Below are positions 24,946 to 32,765 of a stretch of DNA of 64,000 bases, piece after piece. The translations under genes were made by a program, and so were the position numbers. Numbering within the stretch: the first letter of the stretch is position 1; every line of letters starts with the position of its first letter. Source of the DNA: an uncultured Candidatus Saccharibacteria bacterium (GTDB lineage Bacteria; Patescibacteriota; Saccharimonadia; Saccharimonadales; Saccharimonadaceae); contig CANDYU010000005.1 of the NCBI GenBank assembly GCA_947425245.1, positions 1 to 64,000 on the forward strand, given 5' to 3'. Under the pieces are notes generated by a model. That model saw only the letters and a list, made by a program, of their open reading frames with translations. It did not search any database and had not been told where the DNA came from.

Positions 24946-26169
24946 CTACTCCTTTGCGTCTACCCGGTCAGCTTTATGAGGTTTTAACTTCACAAATAGA
25001 CAACTAATCATTAATCCTAGACCAAGAAGTAGACCTAAGAACCCAGTCGCAATATTAAGGTATGGCACCAGTGATAAGGCAGCCAGAATTAGTATACCGA
25101 CAATAGCCTCAACAAAAATGTTACCTTTTGCCTTGCAAAGTTTTTCAATTAGAAGATGGCCTAGCCAAAGACCTGCAAAACCTTGCGATAAGTAGATTAT
25201 AATACCATAAATTAATAGAGCAATAATGCCGAGAGGTGCAGCTACGAAGGTTAAGAAGGCAAAAAGTGCAATAAATGGCACAGCAATTAAAACACCCAAA
25301 CCAATCGCAAGATTCATCCCGAACCGATCAATGGCAACTTCGCGATCAATCTTACTATGCAAACGCGGGGATAATACACAAATTATAGCTATCGCCAAGA
25401 ACAAGCTAGCTGATCCGATAATTTTGGCGTACGTAGCGGCAACAAACAGAGCCATGTCATCTGCTTCAGCAACATGGAAGACGTCAATTTTGCCATATTT
25501 TACTTCATCAAGACCGCTGACAGCCGCGTCGTCATTATAAGTTAAGGTGCCAACAATCTCAACCTGACCAATAAACTTGATCACACTAGCGTCCAGATTG
25601 GTATTTCCGTAGATTTTAGCGTCTTTGAAAATCACTGTATCAGCGGTTGCGGAGAAGTCGCCAGCAACATCGGTCTCAAGTTTAACTTCGTTACCCATGG
25701 CATAGACGTCACGACCGAGCTTAGCGTCACTAGTCAAAGTAATCATATTGCCCGCCAGGAAAGCGTCACGACTAGTTTCGGCGGAATAATCAATAACGTT
25801 ACCGAAAACAAAACTATACTCGGATTCTGACCGGAGATTTAGCATGTTTCCAGCAACAAGCATGAGACCAGACACGGCCTCATCCTTGGTAGAAATGTTA
25901 TTACCAGCAATAAGTATGTTCTGGCCAGCTTTTAGAGAAAGGCCTTGATTATTATCGTCGACCTCCATGGTAAAAGTTGGCGGGATATCTCGCACGGGCT
26001 CTGTGCTATTTTCGTTTTCGTTAATCGGCATTATACCAGTATCGCCCGTTGTAGTACTACGAGGTTCAATACTTGTTGCTAATACTGGTACTACTAGGGT
26101 GCTCGCAATTCCCAATACAAGTAAGAAGCTTGCAACGCTAATTCCAAGCCATCTAACTATTTTTTCCAT
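24946..26169 (-). CDS. Membrane protein with bactofilin-like beta repeats
   Basis: The 407-residue protein has an N-terminal membrane or signal segment (about 9-31). A region of short repeating strands (about 75-235) reads ILIAGNNIS, LMLVAGNML, AFLAGNMITL, DVYAMGNEVKL and SVIKFIGQVEI, a pattern of polymer-forming (bactofilin, DUF583) beta helices. Four membrane helices follow (about 250-385), and the tail is KLKPHKADRVDAKE. Such proteins may build an envelope-associated scaffold. The domain call is by pattern only. RBS GGAGG precedes the ATG; ung is co-transcribed downstream. Confidence 0.65.
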   Translation of the reverse strand: MEKIVRWLGISVASFLLVLGIASTLVVPVLATSIEPRSTTTGDTGIMPINENENSTEPVRDIPPTFTMEVDDNNQGLSLKAGQNILIAGNNISTKDEAVSGLMLVAGNMLNLRSESEYSFVFGNVIDYSAETSRDAFLAGNMITLTSDAKLGRDVYAMGNEVKLETDVAGDFSATADTVIFKDAKIYGNTNLDASVIKFIGQVEIVGTLTYNDDAAVSGLDEVKYGKIDVFHVAEADDMALFVAATYAKIIGSASLFLAIAIICVLSPRLHSKIDREVAIDRFGMNLAIGLGVLIAVPFIALFAFLTFVAAPLGIIALLIYGIIIYLSQGFAGLWLGHLLIEKLCKAKGNIFVEAIVGILILAALSLVPYLNIATGFLGLLLGLGLMISCLFVKLKPHKADRVDAKE

Positions 26170-26205
26170 TTTTCCTCCACTTATTTCTTGTGTACAAGTA
26201 TAGTG

Positions 26206-27387
26206 CTATTTAATCTTCGTATCAATATCTATGTCGGATATTTCATATTTTCGATGTTCAGCAAGATAACGTAGTAGCCTTGTCGCTATCCATCCAACCA
26301 GAGCCAAGATAAAGAAGTAGGCTACGCCAAAGGTCGAGAAGCTAGGTTCTGATTCCGTAAAAAGATCGAGAATAGCAGCACCGGCACTCATGGATGTAAC
26401 AATGGTTAGACTGTTGATGCTGCTAGAAGTGACATCTTCCTTAATACCATTAAAGAGCTTTTGGGCTGACGTAACATAGGATCTTGTCATATCCCAAAGG
26501 TCTTTAATGTATTCGAGCGTGTCTCGTAAAGTCTCGTAGCGGAAACCAGAAATCGCTAGAAACTCTTCTAGATCCTTGTCTTGTCGGGCAATCCGTTCGC
26601 GAGTTGAGATGTAGGTCGACATCTGGCGGATACGGCCATCAATTAGCGTAACAGTCTTAGCATAGGATTCGAGCTTCGTAGAAAACTTTACAACATCGCG
26701 ACCACGAACCTTTGAGCGATCTTTAACATAGTCAATTTTCTCCCAAATAATACGATGGAGATTCAAGTAACGATGGAGCTGACCTTTAAACTCTCGGATA
26801 AATACTTGCTCTTCGATATAACGCTCAATGTTTACCTTATTGGTCTTTTTGTTATTAATGAAATAATATTTATCGCCACGGATTACACTATAGTTTTTAT
26901 TATCAAACTCAAAGTACTTTTGACGTTCAGTGCGAGAGAGAAGCTCAGCAATATCCTCCCTAGTTGCATTATTACAGACGACGAAGTACGGGAAAATATT
27001 TTCGATATTAGCAAGCTCCTTAGGCACTGGGGCCCCAAGACTAAAGAGATAGTTGATAGCCGGAGAGAGTTTCTTTTCGTAATAATCCTTCAGGCGATCA
27101 ATGTCAGTAAACAAGGTTTCCTCACTAACAGCTTCGCTGCTAACCGTAATGAGACCATCTTCAAATATTTTAATTTTTAAATGCTCACTAGTGATGAAAG
27201 AAATAAACTCTTCGCCGGATACGCCGTATTCGATACTGCCGATTGATAAATCTTTACGGAGCTCGGCGAGTTTTTTCTTATTAAGCTTGAGCTGTGACTC
27301 GCCATTTCGTAAGAAGTCGTACATCTCAGAGAGCTGGAGCATGGTTCGCTGGAACCACCCACCGATGTAAATACTATTAATCTTCAT
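26206..27387 (-). CDS. Hypothetical protein with CorA-like architecture
   Basis: The 393-residue protein has a soluble N-terminal alpha/beta part, a long charged helical region (about 200-320, with KFSTKLESYAKTVTLIDGR) and two closely spaced C-terminal membrane helices (SLTIVTSMSAGAAILDLF and VAYFFILALVGWIATRLL). This layout recalls CorA-type transporters. The GMN motif that defines CorA after the first helix is absent, so ion transport is only a suggestion. I do not recognise a named family. Confidence 0.6.
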   Translation of the reverse strand: MKINSIYIGGWFQRTMLQLSEMYDFLRNGESQLKLNKKKLAELRKDLSIGSIEYGVSGEEFISFITSEHLKIKIFEDGLITVSSEAVSEETLFTDIDRLKDYYEKKLSPAINYLFSLGAPVPKELANIENIFPYFVVCNNATREDIAELLSRTERQKYFEFDNKNYSVIRGDKYYFINNKKTNKVNIERYIEEQVFIREFKGQLHRYLNLHRIIWEKIDYVKDRSKVRGRDVVKFSTKLESYAKTVTLIDGRIRQMSTYISTRERIARQDKDLEEFLAISGFRYETLRDTLEYIKDLWDMTRSYVTSAQKLFNGIKEDVTSSSINSLTIVTSMSAGAAILDLFTESEPSFSTFGVAYFFILALVGWIATRLLRYLAEHRKYEISDIDIDTKIK

Positions 27388-27407
27388 GCCTTCCCTTTTC
27401 TTTTTAG

Positions 27408-27854
27408 TTAAATATCCTTAGCGAAGAACTTGGCGTCAACCACCTCAAAGCCATACTTCTTATATAGAGCATGGGCAGCGGTGCGGAAGTTTTTCGACCA
27501 AAGTTCAACCGTATTAACCCCGCGATCTTGGCAAATTCGAAAAATCTCGTCAAGTAACTTCGTGCCGAGGTGATGGCGACGCATAATAGGCTTAACGCAG
27601 ACATGATTAAGAATCGCAAACTTGCCCAGTTTCTTGTAGATTGTTGGGACAATCGTAATTTTAGCATGAGCCACAAGTTCATCACCGATGTAGCCATTTA
27701 GATAAATCTGGTTGTTGTCAGATTTACATTCATCCCAAACTACTTGTGCATATTCTAGGGGAGTATCTTCCTCAAAGCAAAGGTTGGTAAGCTTAATAAT
27801 ATCTTCTAAATCTACATCAGTGGCAGGACGAAAATCTACTTTTGTTACCTCCAT
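27408..27854 (-). CDS. GNAT family N-acetyltransferase
   Basis: The 148-residue protein has the GNAT core: the start VDFRPATDVDLEDIIKL, the central strand AILNHVCVKPIMRRHHLGTKLLDEI containing the acetyl-CoA loop R-R-H-H-L-G-T, and the late FRTAAHALYKKYGFEVVDA. It transfers an acetyl group from acetyl-CoA to an unknown amine. It is the last gene before a possible break with the CorA-like gene and follows the TM2 gene by 11 bp. Confidence 0.88.
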   Translation of the reverse strand: MEVTKVDFRPATDVDLEDIIKLTNLCFEEDTPLEYAQVVWDECKSDNNQIYLNGYIGDELVAHAKITIVPTIYKKLGKFAILNHVCVKPIMRRHHLGTKLLDEIFRICQDRGVNTVELWSKNFRTAAHALYKKYGFEVVDAKFFAKDI

Positions 27855-27865
27855 AATCTCCCTAT

Positions 27866-28321
27866 CTACTTAATATAATTACCATCTTCATCGAAAGTCA
27901 AGTTCTCATCTTGACCGTATGCACTACCATAGGCTTTTATCATGGCGATAATCCAGTCAACTATAACCCAAACCCAAACTGCAAAGGTTCCGATTCCGAG
28001 AGGAATCCATCCCAACAAACTCAGTAATAGCTTAAAAATACCGAGGCCGGTTTGACCACGCATGAAGCGATCTACTCCTAAGCCTCCTACCAAAAAACAA
28101 GCGACCCAAACAAAAAGGTGCTTATTGATTGATTTCTCTCCCTCGGCTGCTTCGTCATAGCTCTTCTTAATAATAAAGTCATCACCATCACGAAAGACCT
28201 CAACCTTGTCGCCGACTTTCGGGTTAGCAAACTGTAAGGTAGCGATTGGTGCGGTAATTACCTTGCCGTCGTCTTCGCCGATTTTAACCTCAGCACCATT
28301 AATGCTTAAAATTTCTGCCAT
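27866..28321 (-). CDS. TM2 domain membrane protein
   Basis: The 151-residue protein has a soluble N-terminal half (about 1-65, with GAEVKIGEDDGKV and KVGDKVEVFRDGDDFIIKK), which looks like a small beta barrel. A TM2 domain follows: NKHLFVWVACFLVGGLGVDRF, then a GQTGLGIFKLLLSLLG turn and a second helix pair (shorter parts: FLVGGLGVDRF, GLGIFKLLLS). Its function is unknown. The RBS GAGGTGA precedes the ATG. Confidence 0.8.
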   Translation of the reverse strand: MAEILSINGAEVKIGEDDGKVITAPIATLQFANPKVGDKVEVFRDGDDFIIKKSYDEAAEGEKSINKHLFVWVACFLVGGLGVDRFMRGQTGLGIFKLLLSLLGWIPLGIGTFAVWVWVIVDWIIAMIKAYGSAYGQDENLTFDEDGNYIK

Positions 28322-28358
28322 TGATTCACCTCGTTATACTTGATTTATCATTAGTATA

Positions 28359-28631
28359 CTAAAGTTTCTCAACTTTGCCAATAATCTCAACTATTTTCTT
28401 ACGGCTATGATTACCAGTTTTAATATTAATGCAAATTTTTGGCACACGAAAGAACTCAGATAAGGTTTTAATTAGAGCGTCATTGGCAGCCCCGTCGACT
28501 GGCCTCTCCCTGAGGAAGACCGTAGCCTCTAGGAATCGGTGGCGATCGGTAGTCTGCCGCGAATCGCTTGATCCCAAAACAACCAGTGGACCTTTTTTCG
28601 AGTTAGGTTTAACTGTTACTGTCAGTAGCAT
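28359..28631 (-). CDS. DUF167 (YggU-like) protein
   Basis: The 90-residue protein has the family pattern: VTVKPNSKKG near the N-terminus, then RERPVDGAANDALIKTLSEFF and INIKTGNHSRKKIVEI. DUF167 proteins are small conserved proteins of unknown function, structurally described but not assigned a role. It is 4 bp downstream of the His-rich membrane protein gene. Confidence 0.85.
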   Translation of the reverse strand: MLLTVTVKPNSKKGPLVVLGSSDSRQTTDRHRFLEATVFLRERPVDGAANDALIKTLSEFFRVPKICINIKTGNHSRKKIVEIIGKVEKL

Positions 28632-28635
28632 GGTA

Positions 28636-28932
28636 TTAAGTCGAGGATGAGTGACGCAGACTAGCTAATAGCTGTTGGTATAACTGATGTGCGGTTGTCA
28701 CCATAAGCTCATCCTCGCTAATAATCTCCGCCTTAACCTGGTCTGCCGTCTCTTCAATATTTTCCTCTATAGCATAGCCGCTCCAAGCAACCAACAGGGC
28801 GGGCAAAACAAGACACTCAACGACATGAAAGAGTACATGGCCAATCATCAAAACAGCCCCAAGAACCCCGAGACGCTTAAATCTAAACTTATCGAAGTGC
28901 CCTTTAATCCCGCAATGACAATGGTGTTTCAT
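28636..28932 (-). CDS. Small His-rich membrane protein
   Basis: I do not recognise this 98-residue protein. It starts with a His/Cys cluster (KHHCHCGIKGHFDKF), has one or two membrane segments (LGVLGAVLMIGHVLFHVV, then LVLPALLVAWSGYA) and ends in an acidic helical tail. The N-terminal cluster could bind a metal ion, which is inference. It follows thyA by 8 bp and is likely co-transcribed. Confidence 0.6.
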   Translation of the reverse strand: MKHHCHCGIKGHFDKFRFKRLGVLGAVLMIGHVLFHVVECLVLPALLVAWSGYAIEENIEETADQVKAEIISEDELMVTTAHQLYQQLLASLRHSSST

Positions 28933-28940
28933 AACAGGTA

Positions 28941-30011
28941 TTATATCATAGTTTTTAGATTATCGAGGTTAAAGCCTTGAGTATCAATGTTTTGGTGGCC
29001 AAGATCAAAACGCATCTGGGGATTTTGAGTAGCTATCTCCTTGCGTGGATAGTTTTCAATCCTAATGTCATCAACCGTAAAATCAAAGAAGTCTTTTTTG
29101 TCAGGATTGAGATAGACACTTGGCTGGCAGTCGAATGGTTGACGAGCAATCAATTCTTTAGCGAGATTAACATGACGATCATAGATTTGAATGTTCTGGA
29201 CAAACCAAGAAAAACGGCCTGGGGTATAGCCACAATGGCGAGCAATGAGATGCAGAAAAACAAGATACTGAACTTGATTAATGCAACCGGCCGCCATAAA
29301 GTCACTGGAGCGTTGATAGAGGCACATGTCTAGGTAGTCAACACCATCATTGCCGTGTCGAACATTCCAGGCAGTCTGATAAGCACAGGGCTTGAGTCCA
29401 TGTTTATCTTCAAAATCATCATATTGCCACATATTAATAATATGACGACGACCATCCGGGTTGTTTTCAATATCATTAATCAGCTTACGAACCAAGTCGT
29501 GTCGACGGATAGTTTCGCCGTAAGCGGCACCAATCGTACGATCTCCGATGTCCCACTCATCCCACCAAGTGACGCCATATTTATCTTTAAGAATGTTTAA
29601 GTCGTTTGACATGTCTTGGTAAATCCAGAGTAGTTCACCGATGGCAGACTTAACGGCGATCGGCCGCAAGGTAATTAACGGACTTTCACCTTTAGTTAGA
29701 TCGTAAGTCGTCATGACATGATTAATGCTAAGAGTATGGGCCGGCTCGCCGTCAGCGTAAGTTGAGCTAGGATAACGATCGAGACAGCCTTCTTCTAAAA
29801 TACGACCTATCAGTTCTTTAGTATATGCGTCGCCTTTAGTGCCACAGGGTAACTTTAGGCTAGACCGAGCTTCCGCAGGGCCCGCTTTTTGCGACGTCCA
29901 TTCCATTACGCCTACTGCATTCTCGGTATCTTCTCGCTGTGTTTTCTGGATAGTTTTCCAGACCGGTATGCAACCCAGGAGATACTGCGTTTTGGTTCTA
30001 GTTCTATTCAT
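28941..30011 (-). CDS. thyA: Thymidylate synthase (ThyA) with N-terminal extension
   Basis: The body matches the Bacillus-type ThyA: DGEPAHTLSINHVM, AIGELLWIYQDMSNDLN, WDEWDIGDRTIGAAYG, RRHIINMW, the catalytic LKPCAYQTAWNV (Cys near residue 220), QRSSDFMAAG, and DFFDFTVDDIRIENY. It methylates dUMP to dTMP with methylene-tetrahydrofolate; folA in this window regenerates the folate. The ATG at 30011 has AGGAGG upstream, yet it leaves about 65 residues before the usual start of the fold (GDAYTKELIGRIL), with no known domain. The extension could be lineage-specific. Confidence 0.93.
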   Translation of the reverse strand: MNRTRTKTQYLLGCIPVWKTIQKTQREDTENAVGVMEWTSQKAGPAEARSSLKLPCGTKGDAYTKELIGRILEEGCLDRYPSSTYADGEPAHTLSINHVMTTYDLTKGESPLITLRPIAVKSAIGELLWIYQDMSNDLNILKDKYGVTWWDEWDIGDRTIGAAYGETIRRHDLVRKLINDIENNPDGRRHIINMWQYDDFEDKHGLKPCAYQTAWNVRHGNDGVDYLDMCLYQRSSDFMAAGCINQVQYLVFLHLIARHCGYTPGRFSWFVQNIQIYDRHVNLAKELIARQPFDCQPSVYLNPDKKDFFDFTVDDIRIENYPRKEIATQNPQMRFDLGHQNIDTQGFNLDNLKTMI

Positions 30012-30037
30012 CAAGATATTACCTCCTCTTAGATATC

Positions 30038-30451
30038 TTATTGGCCTGAAAATACCCAATAAATGAATGCTCCAACCGTGGCCGCTAACATGACCGAAAT
30101 TATCCAAAGGAGCACATTGCAAAAGCCGGAGAACCAGCGACGAAACTTATGCTTATCATAATCCTTAATTGCTACTCTAAGCTCTTCAGCAACAACGGCA
30201 TCCTCACGCAATCCTCGACGAAGAACCTCGGTGACGGCGTCAATCGCTAGAACCTGCGTCGACATACATCCGGCGAAAGTGCGAGCAAACCGTTCATTGC
30301 TTTTAGTACGTTTTTCAATGCGGGTTAGTCGTTGTTCTAGTTCGGCTAGACGATTTTCTTTTTTGACAAGAGCCTTGTTCAGCTCGGCAATTTCGCGATT
30401 AGTGTCTGTTTCTGTTGTACTATTGGGCGAATTAGGATCGCTTTTACTCAT
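30038..30451 (-). CDS. Small coiled-coil protein with C-terminal membrane anchor
   Basis: The protein has a polar Ser/Asn/Thr start, a heptad-rich coiled coil (EIAELNKALVKKENRLAEL, then EQRLTRIEKRTKS), a middle helical part (AIDAVTEVLRRGLRED) and one C-terminal membrane helix (LLWIISVMLAATVGAFIYWV). The ATG at 30451 is chosen over a GTG four codons earlier because GGAGG lies 5 bp before it. It is tail-anchored with the coiled coil in the cytosol. No family is recognised. It precedes thyA by 26 bp. Confidence 0.65.
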   Translation of the reverse strand: MSKSDPNSPNSTTETDTNREIAELNKALVKKENRLAELEQRLTRIEKRTKSNERFARTFAGCMSTQVLAIDAVTEVLRRGLREDAVVAEELRVAIKDYDKHKFRRWFSGFCNVLLWIISVMLAATVGAFIYWVFSGQ

Positions 30452-30664
30452 CGGGGCCTCCACTCTCCGTTAATATTGTGCCTTGCCCAAGGACTCTTTC
30501 CCTTTTTGTTTCCCACTCGTGCTTTACGTTAAGTATAGCATAAATAGTTACGCAATCACATAATAATCATTGTATTTTTTACAACATCTTGGCAAACAGG
30601 TCTTTAATGCGAATTAGTTTTGTTTCAGTTGATAATACTACTGATTATGCCATGTTCGAATTCG
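30452..30664. other. Intergenic region with a divergent-looking promoter area
   Basis: The region is AT-rich. TGCTATAC on the minus strand near 30530-30540 is a likely -10 for the coiled-coil gene. No other gene or clear terminator is seen. Confidence 0.35.
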
Positions 30665-31603
30665 TTAAGCATCCAGGTTCACCAACTCGTAATCTCGTGA
30701 GCCAAGGCCAATTTTTGCGGCGTGTTCGAGAATATGGAGGCCGCGTTGCTGATTAACTCGTTCCATAAAACGTTCGTGGCCAGAGTCATCAGAATAGTTA
30801 ATTTGATCGATACAAGCCTGGTCTACTGCGACCGGATCAAGAGAGGCAAGGATGCCAATGTCTGGCATACAAGGTGTTTCTGGGTGGCTCGAACAATCAC
30901 AATCACGTGAAAGATTATTCATAACATCGATATAGACTATACGCGGATTTCCGCCTTCAAGTTTAGTGTTCATATAGTCCGAAACTGCCTTGGCTGCCTC
31001 AGCCATTGCTTCAAGAAAGTCATCCTGGATGGCGGCTAAATCAAGATCGGCGGGCGGATTTGGACTCCAGCAAGCCATGAGCTTTTCAGGCTGACGAGTA
31101 CGACCGACAGTATGGATGTAAGCCTTACCTTCCGACGAAGCAAAACCAATCGATTGGTTCTTTAGAACGCCGCCAAAGCCACCCATTTGATGACCTTTGA
31201 AATGAGATAAGTTAATTATAGTATCGTACTTCTCAATTCCCTTACCAACTGGGTCGACGTCGAGTTTTTCGCCGCCATGGACTGGAAGGTCAATATCACC
31301 ATCAGCATCTAGAATCTCAACTTCAGCAATATCAGTAAATCCGTGTGCCTGAGCAGTTTCAAGGCTGTCTGCCGTCCGGCCGCGTTTGCCGCCATAGGCC
31401 GTGTTGCATTCCACAATAGTGCCATCAACCAAATGGACGAGATCTTTAATGAGTTCTGGCTTGAGGTAGTTATGACCACCGGGCTCACCAGTAGAAATTT
31501 TTACTGCGACCCTACCATGGGGCCTGCTACCAAGGGCTTGATAAATCTTAACTAGTGATTCTGGTGTGATTTGTTTGGTGAAATAGACTTTTGGTTTAGT
31601 CAT
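30665..31603 (-). CDS. DUF362 domain protein
   Basis: The 312-residue protein has the DUF362 core: VAVKISTGEPGGHNYLKPEL, then GTIVECNTAYGGKR, YDTIINLSHFKGH, GFGGVLKNQSIG and the Cys-containing DCDCSSHPETPC, ending LASLDPVAVDQACID. The family is widespread next to Fe-S proteins, and its activity is not established. The four Cys in a short span could hold a metal or cluster, but there is no classical ferredoxin motif. It overlaps the stop of the dUTPase fusion gene by 8 bp. Confidence 0.85.
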   Translation of the reverse strand: MTKPKVYFTKQITPESLVKIYQALGSRPHGRVAVKISTGEPGGHNYLKPELIKDLVHLVDGTIVECNTAYGGKRGRTADSLETAQAHGFTDIAEVEILDADGDIDLPVHGGEKLDVDPVGKGIEKYDTIINLSHFKGHQMGGFGGVLKNQSIGFASSEGKAYIHTVGRTRQPEKLMACWSPNPPADLDLAAIQDDFLEAMAEAAKAVSDYMNTKLEGGNPRIVYIDVMNNLSRDCDCSSHPETPCMPDIGILASLDPVAVDQACIDQINYSDDSGHERFMERVNQQRGLHILEHAAKIGLGSRDYELVNLDA

Positions 31604-32720
31604 ATCGCTCCTTATTTAGTTTTACAGCTTGATAGATGATTTGATTAATTTCGTTGAGGTCTTTGCCATATATTATATATTTCTGGTTTGGCTTCTGGAT
31701 GATCTCTCGTAGGTTATACTCCGTAGGCTCGATGATAATGCCGCCGCTATCAAGGAGCATTTGGCGAGCGTTTGTGGTGTTGTTCCAATTTTTAATCGGC
31801 AAAATATTCATTAGTGCATCAGACAGAATGATATTGTAAGGGCTGTCATCTACAAAAGCGAAGGCGTGCTGGCGAATATGCTTTTTATTAGCACTGCCAG
31901 TAATTACATTGAGCGTCAAACGATCTTCTGACAAATTTGGTAGGATTTTACGCAGCTGCTGCCGTTTCTGCTGAGCAATAGCTTCAGAGTATGAATTTGA
32001 ATTAACAAAAACCCGAGCTCCCAGCTCTTCTGGCTTTAAGAGATCTTGGATTCCATAATAAAAGTTCATGTCGTGAAAAGTTTGCGGGTCGCGGAAGCCG
32101 GCCAGGATGTCTCTTTTTTCTTGTTTACTAAGTAACGGATTAGTATTAAAGTTAAAGTCAGTCTCTTTTTCAATGGGGATTTTCAGCTTAGCAAAAACAC
32201 GGTCAACCAGCGGCCAAAGAACATCATCGACATCATAGATTATCTCAGGAGATGCGAATGAAGGTCGATCGGTGGAACCGATACCTCCTTGTCGAATGCC
32301 AGTTGCAGAGTCGTAATCGGCAATCAGAAACTTCTGAAAGACCAACTGGGCGATGCGATCACCTTTTTTAATGTGGATTTCGTGGTCCGTAATATTGAGA
32401 AGTAGCACATGAAGGTGTCCGTCGTTGTCGGGGTTATTATAGTAATCAGAATCAATAACACCAACACCGTTTGCTAAGATAAAGCCCTTGCCAGGGTTTG
32501 AGCTACGGTTAAAAAGCAGGTAACATTCGTCCGGTTGACAGTAAGCCTTTAGCCCGGTAGGCACAATAACGGGAGATTTGCCTTTTGAGCCAGGTAGCAA
32601 GGTGACATCCTCAGCAGCAGCTATGTCGTAACCAGCCGCATGTAAGGTTTGTCTTTGGGGCAAAACAATGTCGCAATCTTCCCAACCCTTCGCAACTTTA
32701 AAACCACGCAAGCGAAACAT
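31596..32720 (-). CDS. dUTPase fused to a HAD-type nucleotidase-like domain
   Basis: Residues 1-152 are a trimeric-type dUTPase with all five motifs: AGYDIAAAED (motif 1, about 29), NRSSN (motif 2), GVIDSDYYNNP (motif 3, about 87), KGDRIAQLVFQKF (motif 4), and RQGGIGSTD (motif 5, about 143). Residues 158-374 begin IIYDVDDVLWPL, the DxDxV nucleophile motif of HAD phosphatases. The domain continues with FVNSNSYSEA and FAFVDDSPYNI (motif IV acidic pair). The best analogy is the 5'(3')-deoxyribonucleotidase/uncharacterised HAD family. The dUTPase makes dUMP for ThyA. The HAD domain could dephosphorylate a nucleotide or serve a regulatory role. A -10 (TGTGCTACAAT) precedes it in the gap after the ABC gene. 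Confidence 0.85.
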   Translation of the reverse strand: MFRLRGFKVAKGWEDCDIVLPQRQTLHAAGYDIAAAEDVTLLPGSKGKSPVIVPTGLKAYCQPDECYLLFNRSSNPGKGFILANGVGVIDSDYYNNPDNDGHLHVLLLNITDHEIHIKKGDRIAQLVFQKFLIADYDSATGIRQGGIGSTDRPSFASPEIIYDVDDVLWPLVDRVFAKLKIPIEKETDFNFNTNPLLSKQEKRDILAGFRDPQTFHDMNFYYGIQDLLKPEELGARVFVNSNSYSEAIAQQKRQQLRKILPNLSEDRLTLNVITGSANKKHIRQHAFAFVDDSPYNIILSDALMNILPIKNWNNTTNARQMLLDSGGIIIEPTEYNLREIIQKPNQKYIIYGKDLNEINQIIYQAVKLNKERYD

Positions 32721-32765
32721 GCCTAATCTTGAACCTCCAATTATTTGTTCCTATTGTAGCACATT

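Noticed and set aside
26206-27387. A true CorA magnesium channel
   Set aside because: The two C-terminal helices fit the layout, but the GMN motif required in CorA is absent.
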